Shown piece after piece: positions 24,963 to 37,378 of a stretch of 64,000 nt of DNA (position 1 is the first letter of the stretch; each line of letters opens with the position of its first letter). Under the pieces are notes generated by a model. The model was not told the origin of the DNA. It did not search any database and saw only the letters and a program-made list of their open reading frames with translations. The position numbers were made by a program, and so were the translations under genes. This DNA comes from Glycine soja (taxonomy: Eukaryota > Streptophyta > Magnoliopsida > Fabales > Fabaceae): NCBI RefSeq assembly GCF_004193775.1, contig NC_041002.1:38289112-38353111 (forward strand). The letters are read 5' to 3'.

Positions 24963-26537
24963 TGTCGCAACCTACCCTTTTGCGGGCGAGCGAGGCGAGG
25001 CTCTCGGGTGTGTCTTCCATAGGAGGAGAATGCGCGGAGTCGCCACCAACGTTTATTGAAAGGAAAATGTTAGAAAAACCAAAGGAAACCGGTCATGAAG
25101 AATATTCTAGATTTGGGAGTTATCTTTACGTTTGAGGAAGGTATTAGCACCTCTCACGTTTGTCCCAAAGGACAACAGCCTTAGATTAGAATTGTTTGAA
25201 ATTATGTATCTAAACTTTTATTTCTTTTTTATTTTTGAGGTCGACAAAAGCAGGGCTCTTGCTCCTACGTACCCTCCATCGAAGAGAAAATCAGACCTAC
25301 GTAGTTCTTTCTAAAGGCAGTGATGTGTGAATTTTACGCTTTCGAATGGTCCACGTTAACCGATAAAAAGCAAAGAGGACCGTTTAAGGCGTTGGACCTT
25401 AAAATGTTTTTTTAGTGATTTTTACGGACAAAGCTTGATTTTAGCCTTAGTTTCACTTTAGTTATTAGTCAATTCAATTAAGAAAGAAAAATCCCAAAGA
25501 GAAAACGTCCGATTGATTTTTTGTTTCATTTTACTAAAAGATATTTTTTGATTATTATATTATTTATTTTACCTCTTTTTGGTTTCCAACGTGGTTACGG
25601 CATGACCGAACGATCATATTTCATTTTAACAGAAATTAACAGATGTTACAATTCAAATGATCGGTGGAAATTTATTTTATTTTTTGATTAGGCGAGAAAA
25701 TGACTTAAATAAATGACTAAAGCACGTCAAAAGGGGGTACAAAAAGTAAATGAAATGAAAATAAAAGTACGCGAAACAAATGGGGACCACCAAGGGTACA
25801 TAGAATGAATTGAAAAGTTCGATTTCGGGAACTTACCGGTTGAAGACCGAAGAACAACGAAGAACGAACAAAGGATGGTGGAAAATCTTCACGAAATCAC
25901 CCACGGAAACATCTCGGACGAGTTACGAAAGTGCCTCGACTTGGATTTTCTTCACGGAAACGATTTTTCTCACTAATTTCAAGTGATCCTCAGATACCAG
26001 GAGGGTTGAACGCTTTTGTTCTTCCCTCCTCCCCCTATTTATAGGGAAAAAAGGGAGAAGCTTGCCACCCAGCTCGCCCTGGCGAGCTAGGTTGCTTCCT
26101 CCAGAAGGAATCGCCTTCTGGAGGAACTTCCTGGAAGGCCCAAGTAGGCCTGGTTGCTATTTGCACCCCCTGTTTACTAAATACACCCCTTGCCTTTTTT
26201 TGCTGATTCTTTTGCCGTAACGTTACGGAACTTTACAAATTCCGTAACGATACTTGTTTTCCTTCCATAATGTTATGGAACCTTACGGATTACGTAATCA
26301 TCCCTTTTTTGGCTTTCGGAATGTTACGGAACCTCACGGATTGTGTAACAATGCTTCTTTTTGATTTTTGGCATGTTACGGAACTTCACGAATCGTGCAA
26401 CAATGCTCTCTTTTGACTTCTGGCACGTTATGGAACTTCACGTATTGTGCAACAATGGGTGCCAAGTACCTCGAAGCGGTCAAGCAAAGGTTGCATGCCA
26501 TCAAACAATGGTCCCCGGGCGAAATTAGGGTATGACA
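24963..26537 (-). repeat. Ogre-2 3' LTR
   Basis: 1575 bp, TGTCGCAACC to GGGTATGACA on the plus strand. It has the minus-strand splice donor (AACTTACCGG near 25830), a TATA box (TATTTATAGG near 26035) and four to five U3 repeats of about 60 bases with GTTACGGAAC. It pairs with 42326-43893. Confidence 0.92.
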
Positions 26538-26550
26538 GTTGTCCCTCTTT
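26538..26550 (-). promoter_or_regulatory. Polypurine tract of Ogre-2
   Basis: On the minus strand AAAGAGGGACAAC directly precedes the 3' LTR start TGTCATACCC, matching the Ogre-1 tract apart from one base. Confidence 0.8.
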
Positions 26551-26869
26551 ACTTACCTTTTATCGGAGATAGGAGGAAAGCAAAGATAAAACACTGATTT
26601 CGTCCGTCTTATTCCTTTTCCGTAATTAATCTATGATAACCCCTGAAGGCCATCCTTTGCCCATCATGGGAATTTAATTGATCTCAATCACAATAGTCCC
26701 TACCCAAAACGATTTGAAATAAGTGACTCCTGTCTCTCCTTCTTCTTTCGCTGCACAACACAAAACAAAAACAAACAAACAAAAATAACATAATATATAT
26801 GTATACACATGTTTGGTGAAGGAACCGATTGGGAAAATAACAAAAAACCGTATTTTCCCCTTATCTGAG

Positions 26870-27375
26870 GCTCCGTACTTGATAACGGAGGATGCATGAA
26901 TGACAATCAATTCATGGGGCTCCGAATAAGATGGTGGAGGATGCACGAACAGCGCTAGGCAATCAATTCGTGGGGCTCCGGACTCGATGGTGGAGGATGC
27001 ATGAATGACAATCAATTCATGGGGCTTCGAATAAGATTTAATTGTGGAGGATGCACGAACAGCGCTAGGCAATCAATTCGTGGGGCTCTGGACTCGGTGG
27101 CGGAGGATGCATGAATGACAATCAATTCATGGGGCTCCGAATAAGATTTGATGGTGGAGGATGCATGAACAGTGCTAGGCAATCAATTCGTGGGGCTCCA
27201 GACTCGATGGTGGAGGATGCATGAATGACAATCAATTCATGAGGCTCCGAATAAGATTTGATGGTGGAGGATGCAGGAATAGCGCTAGGCAATCAATTCG
27301 TGGGGCTTCGGACTCGATGGTGGAGGATGCATGAATGGCAATCAATTCATGGGGCTCCGAATAAGATTTGATGGT
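26870..27375 (-). repeat. Tandem repeat of about 115-122 bp in the Ogre-2 3' region
   Basis: Units contain GACAATCAATTCATGGGG, TGGTGGAGGATGCA and GCGCTAGGCAATCAATTCG, about four and a half copies. Each unit is itself made of two related halves. It sits next to the polypurine tract, the same place as the unrelated 130-bp array of Ogre-1. Confidence 0.85.
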
Positions 27376-29321
27376 GGGACCGAATGATCCACCGGATTCT
27401 TTCACCTAAAAGGCAAACATGCCTTAGCAAGGAAAAATAAATCATTCACGAGAGCACCATATTTTAGAGAAACAATATGCATATGCCAAAATAGTTTTCC
27501 TTGTAACAGAAAATGAAGGGTAGGATGTCAACGTTTAGCTTTTAAATGAACATTCAGGGGAAACATCGGGTCAAATCGAAACTGGGAATAAAATCACTCA
27601 TGGTGTATAAAACACTCACACAGGTAAGTGTTTTACCCTAATTCCAAACCATAGCTGCACCATGACTTTATTTTGCACATGATTTCCTATCGAACCAAAA
27701 GATTACACGCGCGATCACGGATCAATAGGATTTTCTCAAGGGTGGTGTTTTTGGAGAGGAAGCTGGGTGTTTCGGTCTTTTCCTCTTTGTTTATGTGGGG
27801 TGGGACATCGCCAGTCGGGAGCGACCTTGAATGGCAATCCCAAAGGAAGAACCACTTCAAAAAAAAAAAATGGGTTTTCCCTTTGCCGGCGGTCATTTAC
27901 CTCGCCGAAAATTTATCTGGTCTGACGATCTTCTGTTCTCTTTCCTGGTTTCCTTTATTGATCGGGAATTATTCTATTTTCCTCCGGTCCTTCCCTTTTT
28001 GCTTTCTTCCGATCTTCGATCGGGAATCCTTCTTTTCATTTTCTTTTCTTTATTTTCATTTCTTCCTTTTCATTTCTTCCTTTTCTTTCTTTTTTCTTTT
28101 TCGTCCGATCTTTGATTGAGAATTCGGGTTTTAGCATTCGTTATTCGCTCTCCTTTGAGGAGATTCTGCTGTCCTCTTCTTCGGGGGAAAGGATGACGAT
28201 TCTCTTCATGGGCCGAGGTCCAAAGTAGCTTAAGGTTGTGTCTCAACATGGTCTTTTCATTGTGCGTGCCCGATTTTGATATTTGGGGCGAAACAAATTC
28301 ATGTGTAGGGTGTCGGTTTCGGGTTAAACTTCCATATCCTTTCCACGAGGCACGCGTAACAATGATGATTTAGAAACAACGTGCAAAATTAGTCATGCAT
28401 ATAGCTAGGTGGGTACTCAAGCATCCAGTTTACAACATTGCGATACTAAGGCTTGGGATTTATGCAAGTAGACCCAACGTTTCCAAATTATGTTCTTTCA
28501 TTGGTTCAACGAATCCATCCGTTCTTATCTCGGTTATTTTGGAAAATAAACTCTTTGCGTCAGTTTCTTGTTTCCAAAAGATATTTTTGCTCTCTACGAA
28601 TGATTTGTGCTTCCTATGACCATAACATGCCGACCTTCGAGGTCTTTCTTTCTCTTTCCTTTTTGTTTCATTTTTTTCTTATGCATGTTTGCAAAAAAAA
28701 CTATACATCCATCGCTATCTATGAGAAAAGCTTTTTCTCTGTACACCTACATTCCTATACACGAAAAACTTTTTCTGTATACACACACATTAAAAAACTC
28801 TTTCTCTTTATATCAACATGGTCTATATAAAACATCTATTCCTTTTCAAAGATTTCTTTTCCCTTTTTCAACATACACTCGTTGTTTATACAAAAATTTT
28901 CTTTATATACACTCATTGCTCACACACAAGAATTTATTTTCACACATTATTTATACACACAAAATCTTTTCATACACTTTTTATATACAAAAACACTTTT
29001 CTTTTCTTTATATACAAATATGACATTTGTTCACAACGCCTCTTTCTTTTTCTATTCTTGGTGTTATCATGATGTTTGTTCGTTTTATTTTAGGACGACA
29101 TTCCTAAATGAAAACTCTACACGGTTCCGGAATTTCAACAAACATTATCGACAATAACGAAGTAAGCACTAACACAACGATCCTAACAAAATGTATGCAC
29201 AAAACAAATGACAATCGAAACAACAAAAACAAACGTTAGTCCCTCAAGTCATAGAAATAAAATAACATGTAAATGATAAAGGATGAAACATAAAAAGAAT
29301 ATGAATCTGGGAATCCCATGG
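27376..29321 (-). other. Ogre-2 3' untranslated region
   Basis: No gene is visible. It includes a pyrimidine-rich stretch with TTTGATCGGGAATTC-type repeats (27950-28120), the counterpart of the purine-rich repeats in Ogre-1. A low-complexity TATACACA/TTTTCT zone (28690-29020) gives spurious Phe/Tyr-rich ORFs. Confidence 0.6.
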
Positions 29322-30587
29322 TCATGTGGCTCCGCTCCCTCCCAAGAAACCGAGCAAATCCGTCATCTTCTCATCCATGCGGGCCTCCTCTGCATCGCCC
29401 GGGGATCCTGCAGGCACCTCCCCTGCCTGGGCCTCAGGCCAATCTCCGGGCCACGCGACCTCAGCCCTAAACTGCTCTGGAGTAGGGCACACAAAAGGAG
29501 TGAAACCCTGCCCATTCTGACTAAGGCTGAAGCGGTAGAGAGACTTATATATCTGTACCTGCCCCCAGTGGTTGGCCGCCTGCTGGCGAACCAAGTGCTG
29601 TAGATAACGCTCCATGCCTAGTGACCCAGCGGGATCGGCCTGATGAGGTGGCGGAGGTGCGTCTGCGTCCTGAGGTGCATCCCCCTACGCCTGTCTAGGT
29701 GTGCAATACTTCTCAATGGAAGCTTGGGTGATCAGCGGTCGGATCACCTTACTAGGGGTGACGGGAACCCCGAATGACTGGCAGAGGCCCATGATCAATG
29801 CTGGAAACCCCAGGGCCCTGTTAGACTTATCTGGGTCTAGAGGGTGCCTGGTGGGTGGCATACCTGCAAACAAATAGATGGCATTAGCAATCAGCTGAGC
29901 CACGTGAACGCTTATCGGTGTCAAGATGACATACACCAGTTGACACTTCGACAGAGGGAGATCGGAGTTATGATCACTAGGCAAGACATTGCTGAGCAGC
30001 AACATCATCCACATCTGGGTCAAGGTGGTCATACTGGTGCGCATGATCCGCACCCGTCTCCCGGCAGCGGTCCGGGCGAAATCCTGCCCCGGTGTGCACA
30101 ATAGCTGGGCAATGGCCTCCTCGTCAAACCCGTCAGCCCTGCTCCTCCTCTGACTGAACTCGCACTCCTGGCCTTCCTCCAACACTAGCGGGTCACCCAG
30201 GAATTGGCTGAGGGCATCTGCGTCAAAAGGAATCCACTAACCCCTCACCCATGAACGCATGTCCCGCACTCCATCCTTTATGGGCCAAGCATTAGCATAA
30301 AACTCCAGGACTACCTCAGGGTCAAACTTAGCCATGGGAGTAGCCAGCGACGTCCAATGTCTGCGAGCTATCTCCTCCTGAAAATTGGTGTACTCATCGT
30401 CCCTGAGTTGGACGCATCTCTCTCGGTGGAACGACCATCCTTTGATGGCCTCGAAGCGCTGCTGGTGCACGGCGCTCCAGAAATGGTGACCATCAAACTC
30501 GGGGGAGGCACTGGTCCCTTCAGCCGCGGCGTCCCTCCTAGATCTCTTCGCGGAAAGCTTTTTCGGAGCCATTTCCTGCGAGGACAA
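29322..30587 (-). pseudogene. Extra ORF downstream of integrase, plant transposon protein domain (PF20167-like)
   Basis: The frame starts MSSQEMAPKKLSAKRSRRDA, a basic N-terminus, and stays open for 422 codons except for two TAG stops at 30237 and 29685, each where a Gln codon would be a single C-to-T step. The middle (RRVRIMRTSMTTLTQMW, LPLSKCQLVYVI, SNRALGFPALIMGLCQ) resembles the uncharacterised 'putative plant transposon protein' domain common in plant repeats. The C-terminal part is Pro/Ala/Gln-rich. It lies in the element's own sense, about 1.9 kb after integrase. Ogre-1 holds a decayed homologue at 17276-17960, so it belongs to the family and is not a chance capture. Function unknown. 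Confidence 0.7.
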
Positions 30588-30719
30588 ACATTTGGAAAGT
30601 TAGTTTACAAGAAAATACCAATCATTACAAACAAGAGCCAAACAACACTTATATGGTGCAAGTGTCAACATGCACTTTACAAAACAATCATATTGGGGAA
30701 TGTGCTATTTTATGACACA

Positions 30720-31085
30720 TATCTGTGTATGTTTTTGACAAGCATTTTCATGCTACATCCCACATATATGCATATTTTTTTAAAGGCTCCTTATGCTACC
30801 TACTCACAAATATACATATTTTGAAAGGCATTTTTACGCTACCTATCCAACATATACAAATTTTTGAAAGGCATTTTTTTGCTATATATATTCACACACC
30901 TTGCAAAGTATTTCATGCTATATATTCACACACTTTGCAAAGTATTTCATGCTATATATTCACACACTTTGCAAAGTATTTCATGCTATATATTCAGATA
31001 TATACATACTATTGAAAGGTTTTTTTTTTCATGCTATATATTCACATATATACATACTATTGAAAGGTATTTTTCATGCTATCTA
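30720..31085. repeat. Degenerate tandem repeat, unit about 37-60 bp
   Basis: Copies of GCTATATATTCACACAC and TTGCAAAGTATTTCAT follow one another, flanked by longer diverged copies with ATATACATA and TTGAAAGG. This non-coding part of Ogre-2 lies upstream (in element sense) of the extra ORF. Confidence 0.8.
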
Positions 31086-32469
31086 GGCGCAAGGTATTCC
31101 TCATGAGGCAACAAATTCAAATTCTAGTCAAAAACCTCTCAAACATGTTCTAATATTCATGCATCTTTTACATTCGAAACCAAAAACTTAGAATCCTAGG
31201 CATAAGTCATGCTTTTGGCACTTTAGTCTAGCTTCTACAAAACTACCCACACACTAACAATGGCAGCCATATGTGCATAACTTGTTCCACAAGCTAAGTT
31301 TCACAAAATCATGTGCAAATGCCATTGAGGCATTTCACTGAACACTTGGTGGGTGCATGTTTAGGCATGAAAATAAAAGGAATGGGGGCAATGTGGCATG
31401 CCCCATTACTCCAGAATACAACCTAGGCCTAAGGCCATCCCCTACAACCTCTTAATTCATAAAAAATAGGCAACAATCCAAGGATAAATCCCTCACGTTT
31501 TTGTGCAAATACATGCAACTTAGAGCACCAAAATACATCAATGGAAAGCTAGAGAGCCCAAGAATGAGGTACTTACTTGTTGGAGATGAATAATAGAGCA
31601 AAATGGAATCAAAAACGCGAAAAATGGTGACCTAAGGGCTGCAAAACTCGTGAATCCTGTGAGCCTTTGTTTTTTGAATGAGGGGGGAGAGTTTTTTTGG
31701 TTCAGAAACCTTCCCCCTCCCCCTTTTTAACCCCCTTCGTGCAGGGGTTGCTTGCCCAGGCGAGCTCAGCTTGCCCAGGCGAGCTAACCTACACATTTTT
31801 TTTTTGGGTATCAAATAAGTATGGCTTTCTACGGGTCGGCGTTCGCTTACTCGAACCCCCTCAGGGTAGATTAGGAATCCAATACTTACTTTAAAGACAG
31901 AACAATAATAGTTACTAGGAATTTAATGGATACTAGGTTGCCTTGCAGCGGGGCTTTCCGTTTGTCCAGAGCTGGGCAAGGGACGACGATCTATCAGTTG
32001 TGACCCTAGCCTCTACTCGCATCCATCCCTAAGTACCTGAAAGTAGGAAACGACATCGCGCCGCAAACTATGGCCGTGTTACCATTTTACCCTAATCGAT
32101 TTCTGCCTTTAGCCCCATCCCGACATTTGACCACTGCCTAAGACGATTCTGCTCCTGTCCTAACAAAATATGCATGTGTATGCATATGCATGAACTTTTT
32201 TCAAATGCAACACTCTTTTTTCAAATGCTGGTCAGGTTCAGTTTTAATTAAGCGCTTGGGGTACCCCATGAACTGAGCGAAAAGGCTTAGGTTATCACAA
32301 ACTGCACATGGTTTAAAACCAAAGTGAGGACTGAAGCCTCAAACCCATGTTCTCTTCTTTTAAAGAACTGTGATGAGAAAATTACAACGGACAGGAATCC
32401 CTGGGGGAAACCAAGAAGAGCACACAAAAATAAAAGAACATGCAGTGATTTCCTCAATTGCCCCAGATC
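31086..32469 (-). other. Ogre-2 spacer between integrase and the extra ORF
   Basis: No gene is visible. At about 31755-31785 there are two GCCCAGGCGAGCT copies, the same palindrome half-site seen near the TATA box of the LTRs, here beside a CCCTTTTTAACC stretch. A possible promoter or leader for the downstream ORF would lie here, but that is only inference. Confidence 0.4.
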
Positions 32470-33837
32470 TTAAGCGTAGTATCGCTTGACAACATCGGAG
32501 TTCACGGGTGAGGGTAGCTCCTCGCCATCCATGTTGGTGAGCACCAGAGCCCCTCCAGAAAAAGCCCTTTTCACAATGAAAGGCACTTCGTAGTTCAGGG
32601 CCCACTTCCCTCGATTATCTTTAACAGCGTGGGATATCCTTTTCAGCACAAGGTCCCCCTCGTTGAACTTGCGGGGGCGCACCTTCTTGTCGAACGCGTT
32701 CTTTATCCTTTGTTGATACAGGCGCCCATAGCTCATGGCCGTCAAACGCTTACCTTCAATAAGGTTGAGTTGGTCGTAGCATGTTTGAGCCCACTCTGAT
32801 TCTGCTAGTATCCTTTGGGAGGGGACCTCTACCTCAAACGGGAGTACCGCTTCCATTCCATAAACTAAGGAGTACGGTGTTGCCCCAGTAGAAGTTCGTA
32901 CCGAGGTTCGATATCCATGCAGGGCAAAGGGCAAAATCTCATGCCAATCTTTGTACGACACTGTCATCTTCTGAATAATTTTCTTAATATTTTTATTTGC
33001 AGCCTCCGCAGCCCCGTTCATCTTCGGCCGGTAGGGGGTGGAGTCATGATGCTGGATTTTGAAATCCTCGCACATTTCCTGCATCATTTTGTTATTCAGA
33101 TTGGTGCCATTGTCAGTAATGATTTTCCTAGGGAGTCCGTATCGACAAATCAGTTCCCTTTTTATGAATCTGACCACCACACTTCTCGTGACATTGGTAT
33201 AGGAAGCCGCTTCGACCTATTTGGTGAAATAATCTTTCGCCACAAGAATGAAGCGATGACTGTTCGAAGCCTTGGGTTCGATGGCCCCTATGACATCTAT
33301 CCCCCACATGGAAAAAGGCCAAGGGGCGGACATGACATTCAGAGGATGTGGCGGAACATTGACATTGTCTGTGAACGCTTGACATTTATGGCATTTCCTT
33401 ACATGGGTGCAGCAATCGCTTTCCATAGTGAGCCAGTAATAACCTGCTCTAAGGATCTTCCTGGCCATAGCATGCCCATTGGCATGTGTCCCAAATAAAC
33501 CCTCATGGACTTCCTCGATCATGTAGTTCGCCTCTTTGGCATCTACGCATCGCAGGAGGGTCATGTCATGGTTTCGTTTGTACAGGACGGTACCACTCAC
33601 AAAGAAACCAGTAGCCAATCTCCTTAACGTTCTTTTGTCATTGTTGGAAATCCCTGGTGGATATTCTTTATTCTCGACATATAGTTTGATGTCGAAATAC
33701 CACGGTTTCCCATCTCGCTCTTCCTCTATCGCACAACAATGTGCCAGCTTGCCCCGAGATCTGAATTCAATGTATGGCAGATCCCCGTGTGGGGCAAGTT
33801 GAAACATGGATGCCCAGGTGGGAAGAAATGTCGTCAA
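32470..33837 (-). pseudogene. Ogre-2 integrase, one internal stop
   Basis: The first part (33217-33837) has the HHCC zinc-binding pattern (H..GLFGTHANGHAM..CCTHVRKCHKC), then the start of the catalytic core with the first Asp in WGIDVIGAIEP. A TAG at 33217 follows YFTK, and the same frame continues at 33216 (VEAAS, then VVVRFIKRELICRYGLPRK) with the second Asp in ITDNGTNLN and the Glu in MNGAAEAANKN, completing D,D,E. The C-terminus (FNEGDLVLKRI, GKWALNYEVPFIV) is the usual gypsy tail, ending PVNSDVVKRYYA. The stop corresponds to TGG changed to TAG. Integrase inserts element cDNA into the chromosome; this copy is broken. Confidence 0.92.
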
Positions 33838-34522
33838 AGAATTTGGCTAACTTCAAGATATAAGTTTGATAGAGTATCAATTTTTGATCCCTAGTTTCCC
33901 ATTCTCCTCTCAACTGGCGTATTACCAAAGTCAAGTCTCCATACACTTTGAGTAGCTTTACGTCAAAATCGATAGCAGCTTGAATCCCAAGGGCGAACGC
34001 TTCATATTCGGCCATGTTGTTGGTACAATCGAAACCCAGCCGGGCCGTGAAAGGGATACATTGATTATCTGGGGATACAAGGACTGCCCTTACTCCATGG
34101 CCCAAAGCATTAGATGCCCCATCGAAACAAACAATCCATTTGTCTATATCCTCGTGTGTCCGCTTCTCTTCAAATAGGGCCATGGTGTCTTCATTCGAGA
34201 ACACAGGGTGCATCGATCGATAATCTTGGAGGGGTTGTTGGGCCAAATAATCTGCCAAGGTGCTTCCCTTTATTGCCTTTTGGGTGACGTACACAATATC
34301 GAATTTAGATAGTAGTACCTGCCACCTAGCGATTCGTCCTGTGAGGGCCGGTTTCTCAAAGATGTATGTCACGAGATCCATTTTGGAAATAAGCCAAGTG
34401 GTATGACTGAGCATGTACTGCCTAAGACGATGTGACGCCCATACCAAGGCGCAGCACGTCCTTTCCAACATTGAGTAATTCATCTCACAGGTGGTAAACT
34501 TGCTTAAATAGTAAATGGCTTG
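33767..34522 (-). pseudogene. Ogre-2 RNase H and second (archaeal-type) RNase H, broken at both ends
   Basis: After the stop that ends RT the frame continues with QAIYYLSKFTTCEMNYSMLE and RLRQYMLSHTTWLISKMD, the retroviral-type RNase H. A second domain follows with CFDGASNALGHG, NNMAEYEAFALG and VYGDLTLVIRQL, carrying the expected Asp, Glu and Asp residues. A second RNase H is a known mark of Tat/Ogre elements. Near 33830 the frame is lost by a small deletion or frameshift just before the link to integrase (WASMFQLAP continues in another frame). Confidence 0.88.
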
Positions 34523-35818
34523 TTACTTCTTCCCATAGTCATCGTGCTGATCCAACACGCACCCCATAGACTCGTCTAACACAGTCATGTACAGGAAAAG
34601 AGGTCTTCCTGTTACAGGTGGCATGAGCACCAGGGGATTCGCGAGGCTCTGTTTGATTTTTTCGAAGGCCTCTTGGCAGTCGCTATTCCACAGGACCACC
34701 TGGTTTTTACGCAATAGTTTGAAGATGGGCTCGCAGGTAGGGGTGAGTTGCGAGATAAATCTCGCGATGTAATTCAACCTGCCCAGGAAACCTCGAACCT
34801 GCTTCTCCATGCGTGGCTCTGGCATTTCAAGAATGGCCTTCACTTTCTCGGGATCTATCTCTATCCCTTTCTGGCTTACGATAAAACCCAACAACTTTCC
34901 CGACTTTACCCCGAAGGTGCACTTGGCGGGGTTTAGTTTCAGTTGGTATTTCCGCAGCCTTCCAAACAGCTTACGCAGATTGATGAGGTGTTCGTCCTCG
35001 GTCCGAGATTTGGCAATCATGTCATCTACATAGACTTCTATCTCTTTATGCATCATGTCGTGGAATAAAGCTACCATGGCACGTTGATAGGTTGCCCCAG
35101 CATTTTTTAGCCCGAAGGCCATCACTTTGTAGCAGAATGTTCCCCATAGGGTGACGAAAGTAGTTTTCTCCACATCTTCGGGTGCCATTTTTATCTGGTT
35201 ATACCCTGAGAAACCATCCATAAATGAGAAAAGGGCGAACTTAGCTGTATTATCTACTAGTATATCAATGTGTGGTAAGGCAAAATTGTCTTTAGGACTG
35301 GCTTGGTTTACATCTCGATAGTCTACGTACATTTGCACTTTGCCATCTTTTTTTGGGACAAGGACAATGTTGGCTACCCACTCCGGGTATCGAGCCACAG
35401 CCAAGAAACCCGCATCGAACTGCTTTCTCACTTCTTCTTTAATTTTCAAAGACATTTTGGGTCTCATCCTTCGTAATTTTTGCTTAACCGGGGAAGACCC
35501 AGGATTCAATGGCAACCTATGCTGCACAATGTCGAGGTCCAGACCTGGCATGTCTTGGTACGACCATGCGAAGATGTCTTGATATTCTTCAAGAAGGGTT
35601 ACCAAACCTTGGCGGATAGGTGCGGTCATACCGGTTCCTACTTTCACTTCTTTCTTTCCCTCTCCGGTCTCTAAGTCTATCAGTTCGGTTTCCTCTTGGT
35701 AAGGCTTCATTTCGCGTTCTTCCTGAGCGATCAACCTCTCCAACTCCGGTGAAATGACGTCCTTTTCCTCTTCTTCGTTTATTGTTTGACTTACTTCTCG
35801 GTCAAAATAAATTATCAA
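34523..35818 (-). CDS. Ogre-2 reverse transcriptase segment, open frame
   Basis: An open frame of 431 codons holds a complete RT: entry region RRMRPKMSLKIKEEVRKQ, first catalytic Asp in FSFMDGFSGYNQIKMAPE, the YVDDM motif with the two other Asp residues, then GLKNAGATYQRAM and KLLGFIVSQKGIEIDP, and the thumb and connection. It ends at TAA (34523), which truncates the polyprotein before RNase H. RT copies element RNA to cDNA in cytoplasmic particles. The upstream acidic part (NEEEEKDVISPELERLIAQEE) is the usual Ogre stretch after the pro-RT intron. This domain is intact but the polyprotein is not. Confidence 0.92.
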   Translation of the reverse strand: MIIYFDREVSQTINEEEEKDVISPELERLIAQEEREMKPYQEETELIDLETGEGKKEVKVGTGMTAPIRQGLVTLLEEYQDIFAWSYQDMPGLDLDIVQHRLPLNPGSSPVKQKLRRMRPKMSLKIKEEVRKQFDAGFLAVARYPEWVANIVLVPKKDGKVQMYVDYRDVNQASPKDNFALPHIDILVDNTAKFALFSFMDGFSGYNQIKMAPEDVEKTTFVTLWGTFCYKVMAFGLKNAGATYQRAMVALFHDMMHKEIEVYVDDMIAKSRTEDEHLINLRKLFGRLRKYQLKLNPAKCTFGVKSGKLLGFIVSQKGIEIDPEKVKAILEMPEPRMEKQVRGFLGRLNYIARFISQLTPTCEPIFKLLRKNQVVLWNSDCQEAFEKIKQSLANPLVLMPPVTGRPLFLYMTVLDESMGCVLDQHDDYGKK

Positions 35819-36046
35819 ACCCTCGTTGTTAGGAGCCTCAAAGGATCGATCCTCACATCTATACCATTCAAGACAAAATCAAAAATATGCAAAATGATAT
35901 GAGAAAAGGTGGAATCGCAAGAACAGATGAAACAAGATCTCTTTGTTATTTAATAAGGTAGGTTTCACAAAACAAAAGAGAAAGGAATCTATAGCCTCCA
36001 ATTACATTGAACCAGCGGTATAGACTTCCGACTAGCTCGTCACGTG
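35819..36046 (-). other. Candidate pro-RT intron or linker of Ogre-2
   Basis: Between the G-patch frame, which ends at 36047, and the RT frame, which opens near 35860, every frame has stops. Ogre elements are known to carry an intron between protease and RT. The acceptor side could be near 35865, before a stretch translating as EAPNNEGLIIYFDRE. I cannot fix exact splice sites. Confidence 0.45.
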
Positions 36047-37378
36047 CTAGTTCCCCAATTGGAAATTGGGATGGCACGGTCGCATGAAACTCAGCGGATC
36101 CTGGGGAGCCTCTTCTCCTATTGCCGCCACCTCTTCCTCGAACATTATCCCGGCACTTGTGAAACACTGGCTAACATGACCGGGCCATGCCCTATCTGTC
36201 CAGAGTCTTGATGGTGCATTCTTTCTTCCAGGTTTCTCGGGCTCATACCCCAACCCATATTTGTGCGGGTTACCCCTAACGTCAACCACATCGGCATTCC
36301 CGTGGCTGTCCTTGCCTAGACCTATTCCAGGCTCATAACCGTGCCTGAGCATTACCCGCGCCACCATCAGGGTTGCATTAGAAAAACAAGGTAGCAATGG
36401 ACTTGTTTCCACAGAGGCACAACTTACCACCTCGAAGGATTGGAAAGCTGTTTCCAATGATTCCTCTGCTATCTCTACATATGGTGCCGAGGAGGGGTAG
36501 CTTACCAACATATCCTCTTCGCTCGACACTATCACCAAGAGTCCACCAACCACGAATTTCAATTTCTGGTGAAGCGTCAAAGGGACCACTCCTAGCGTGT
36601 GAATCTATGGCCTCCCCAAAAGGCAGCTGTAGGTGGAATTTATGTCCATCACTTGGAAAACCACATTGCAAGTGTGGGGGCCTATCTGAATGGGGATGTC
36701 AATTTCCCCCATCACCTCCTGCCGACTACCGTCGAAAGCTTGTACTACCATCGAACTCGGTTTTAGACGTGACACATTAAAAGGAAGTTTCTCCAAGGTG
36801 GTATTTGGCATCACATTTAAACTTGAACCATTATCGATGAGTACCTTAGCGACGACATGGTCCATGCATCTGACAGACACATGTAGAGCTTTGTTGTGCC
36901 CTCTCCCCTCAACTGGAATCTCTTCTTCTGCAAACGCGAGATAGTTATTGGTAGTTATGTGATTAACAATGCCTTCAAAACCCTTGACTGAGATGCCGTG
37001 TGCTACGTGGGCTTCGTTGAGGACCTTTACCAATAGTGTACGATGAGGCTCGAAGCTTATGAGCAATTCGAGCAAGGAGATCCTTGCTGGAGTTTTATTC
37101 AATTGCTCAACTACTTTAAACTCACTTTGTTGGATGAGACGAAGGAACTCATGAGCCTCTTCCAAGGTCATCGCCTTTCCTTGGAGACCTTCCTTCTTTT
37201 CAGCTCCCTTTACTACCGGGGGATCCACTTCTTTTGAGGGTGTGGCCACGCCTGTGGACTCTTGGGTCATGGGTGCTTTCCCCTTGGAGGGCAATTCCGC
37301 CGAGTGAGGGGGAGCGAACACCCGGCCACTGCGGGTTACGCCACTAAGGCCGGTAATGTTGGTCACCTTGGCTGACAA
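36047..37378 (-). pseudogene. Ogre-2 protease and G-patch region, one internal stop
   Basis: The frame at 36605-37378 begins with a Pro/Lys-rich linker (SGRVFAPPHSAELPSKGKAP). It then has the aspartic protease with its active-site Asp in VLIDNGSSLNVMP and the second conserved stretch YSCLLGRP. A TAG at 36605 follows GRP; the same frame then reads IHTLGVVPLTLHQKLKF, consistent with TGG changed to TAG. Further on comes a G-patch-like motif (RHGYEPGIGLGKDSHG) near 36300, found after protease in many Ogre/Tat polyproteins. The frame ends at 36047. The protease would process Gag-Pol. Confidence 0.85.

Noticed and set aside
27673..29157. Phe/Leu/Tyr-rich ORFs resembling membrane proteins
   Set aside because: They come from pyrimidine-rich and TATACACA low-complexity sequence in the Ogre-2 3' region and overlap one another in different frames.
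32917..33498. Plus-strand ORF of 193 codons
   Set aside because: It is the antisense shadow of the integrase gene on the minus strand.
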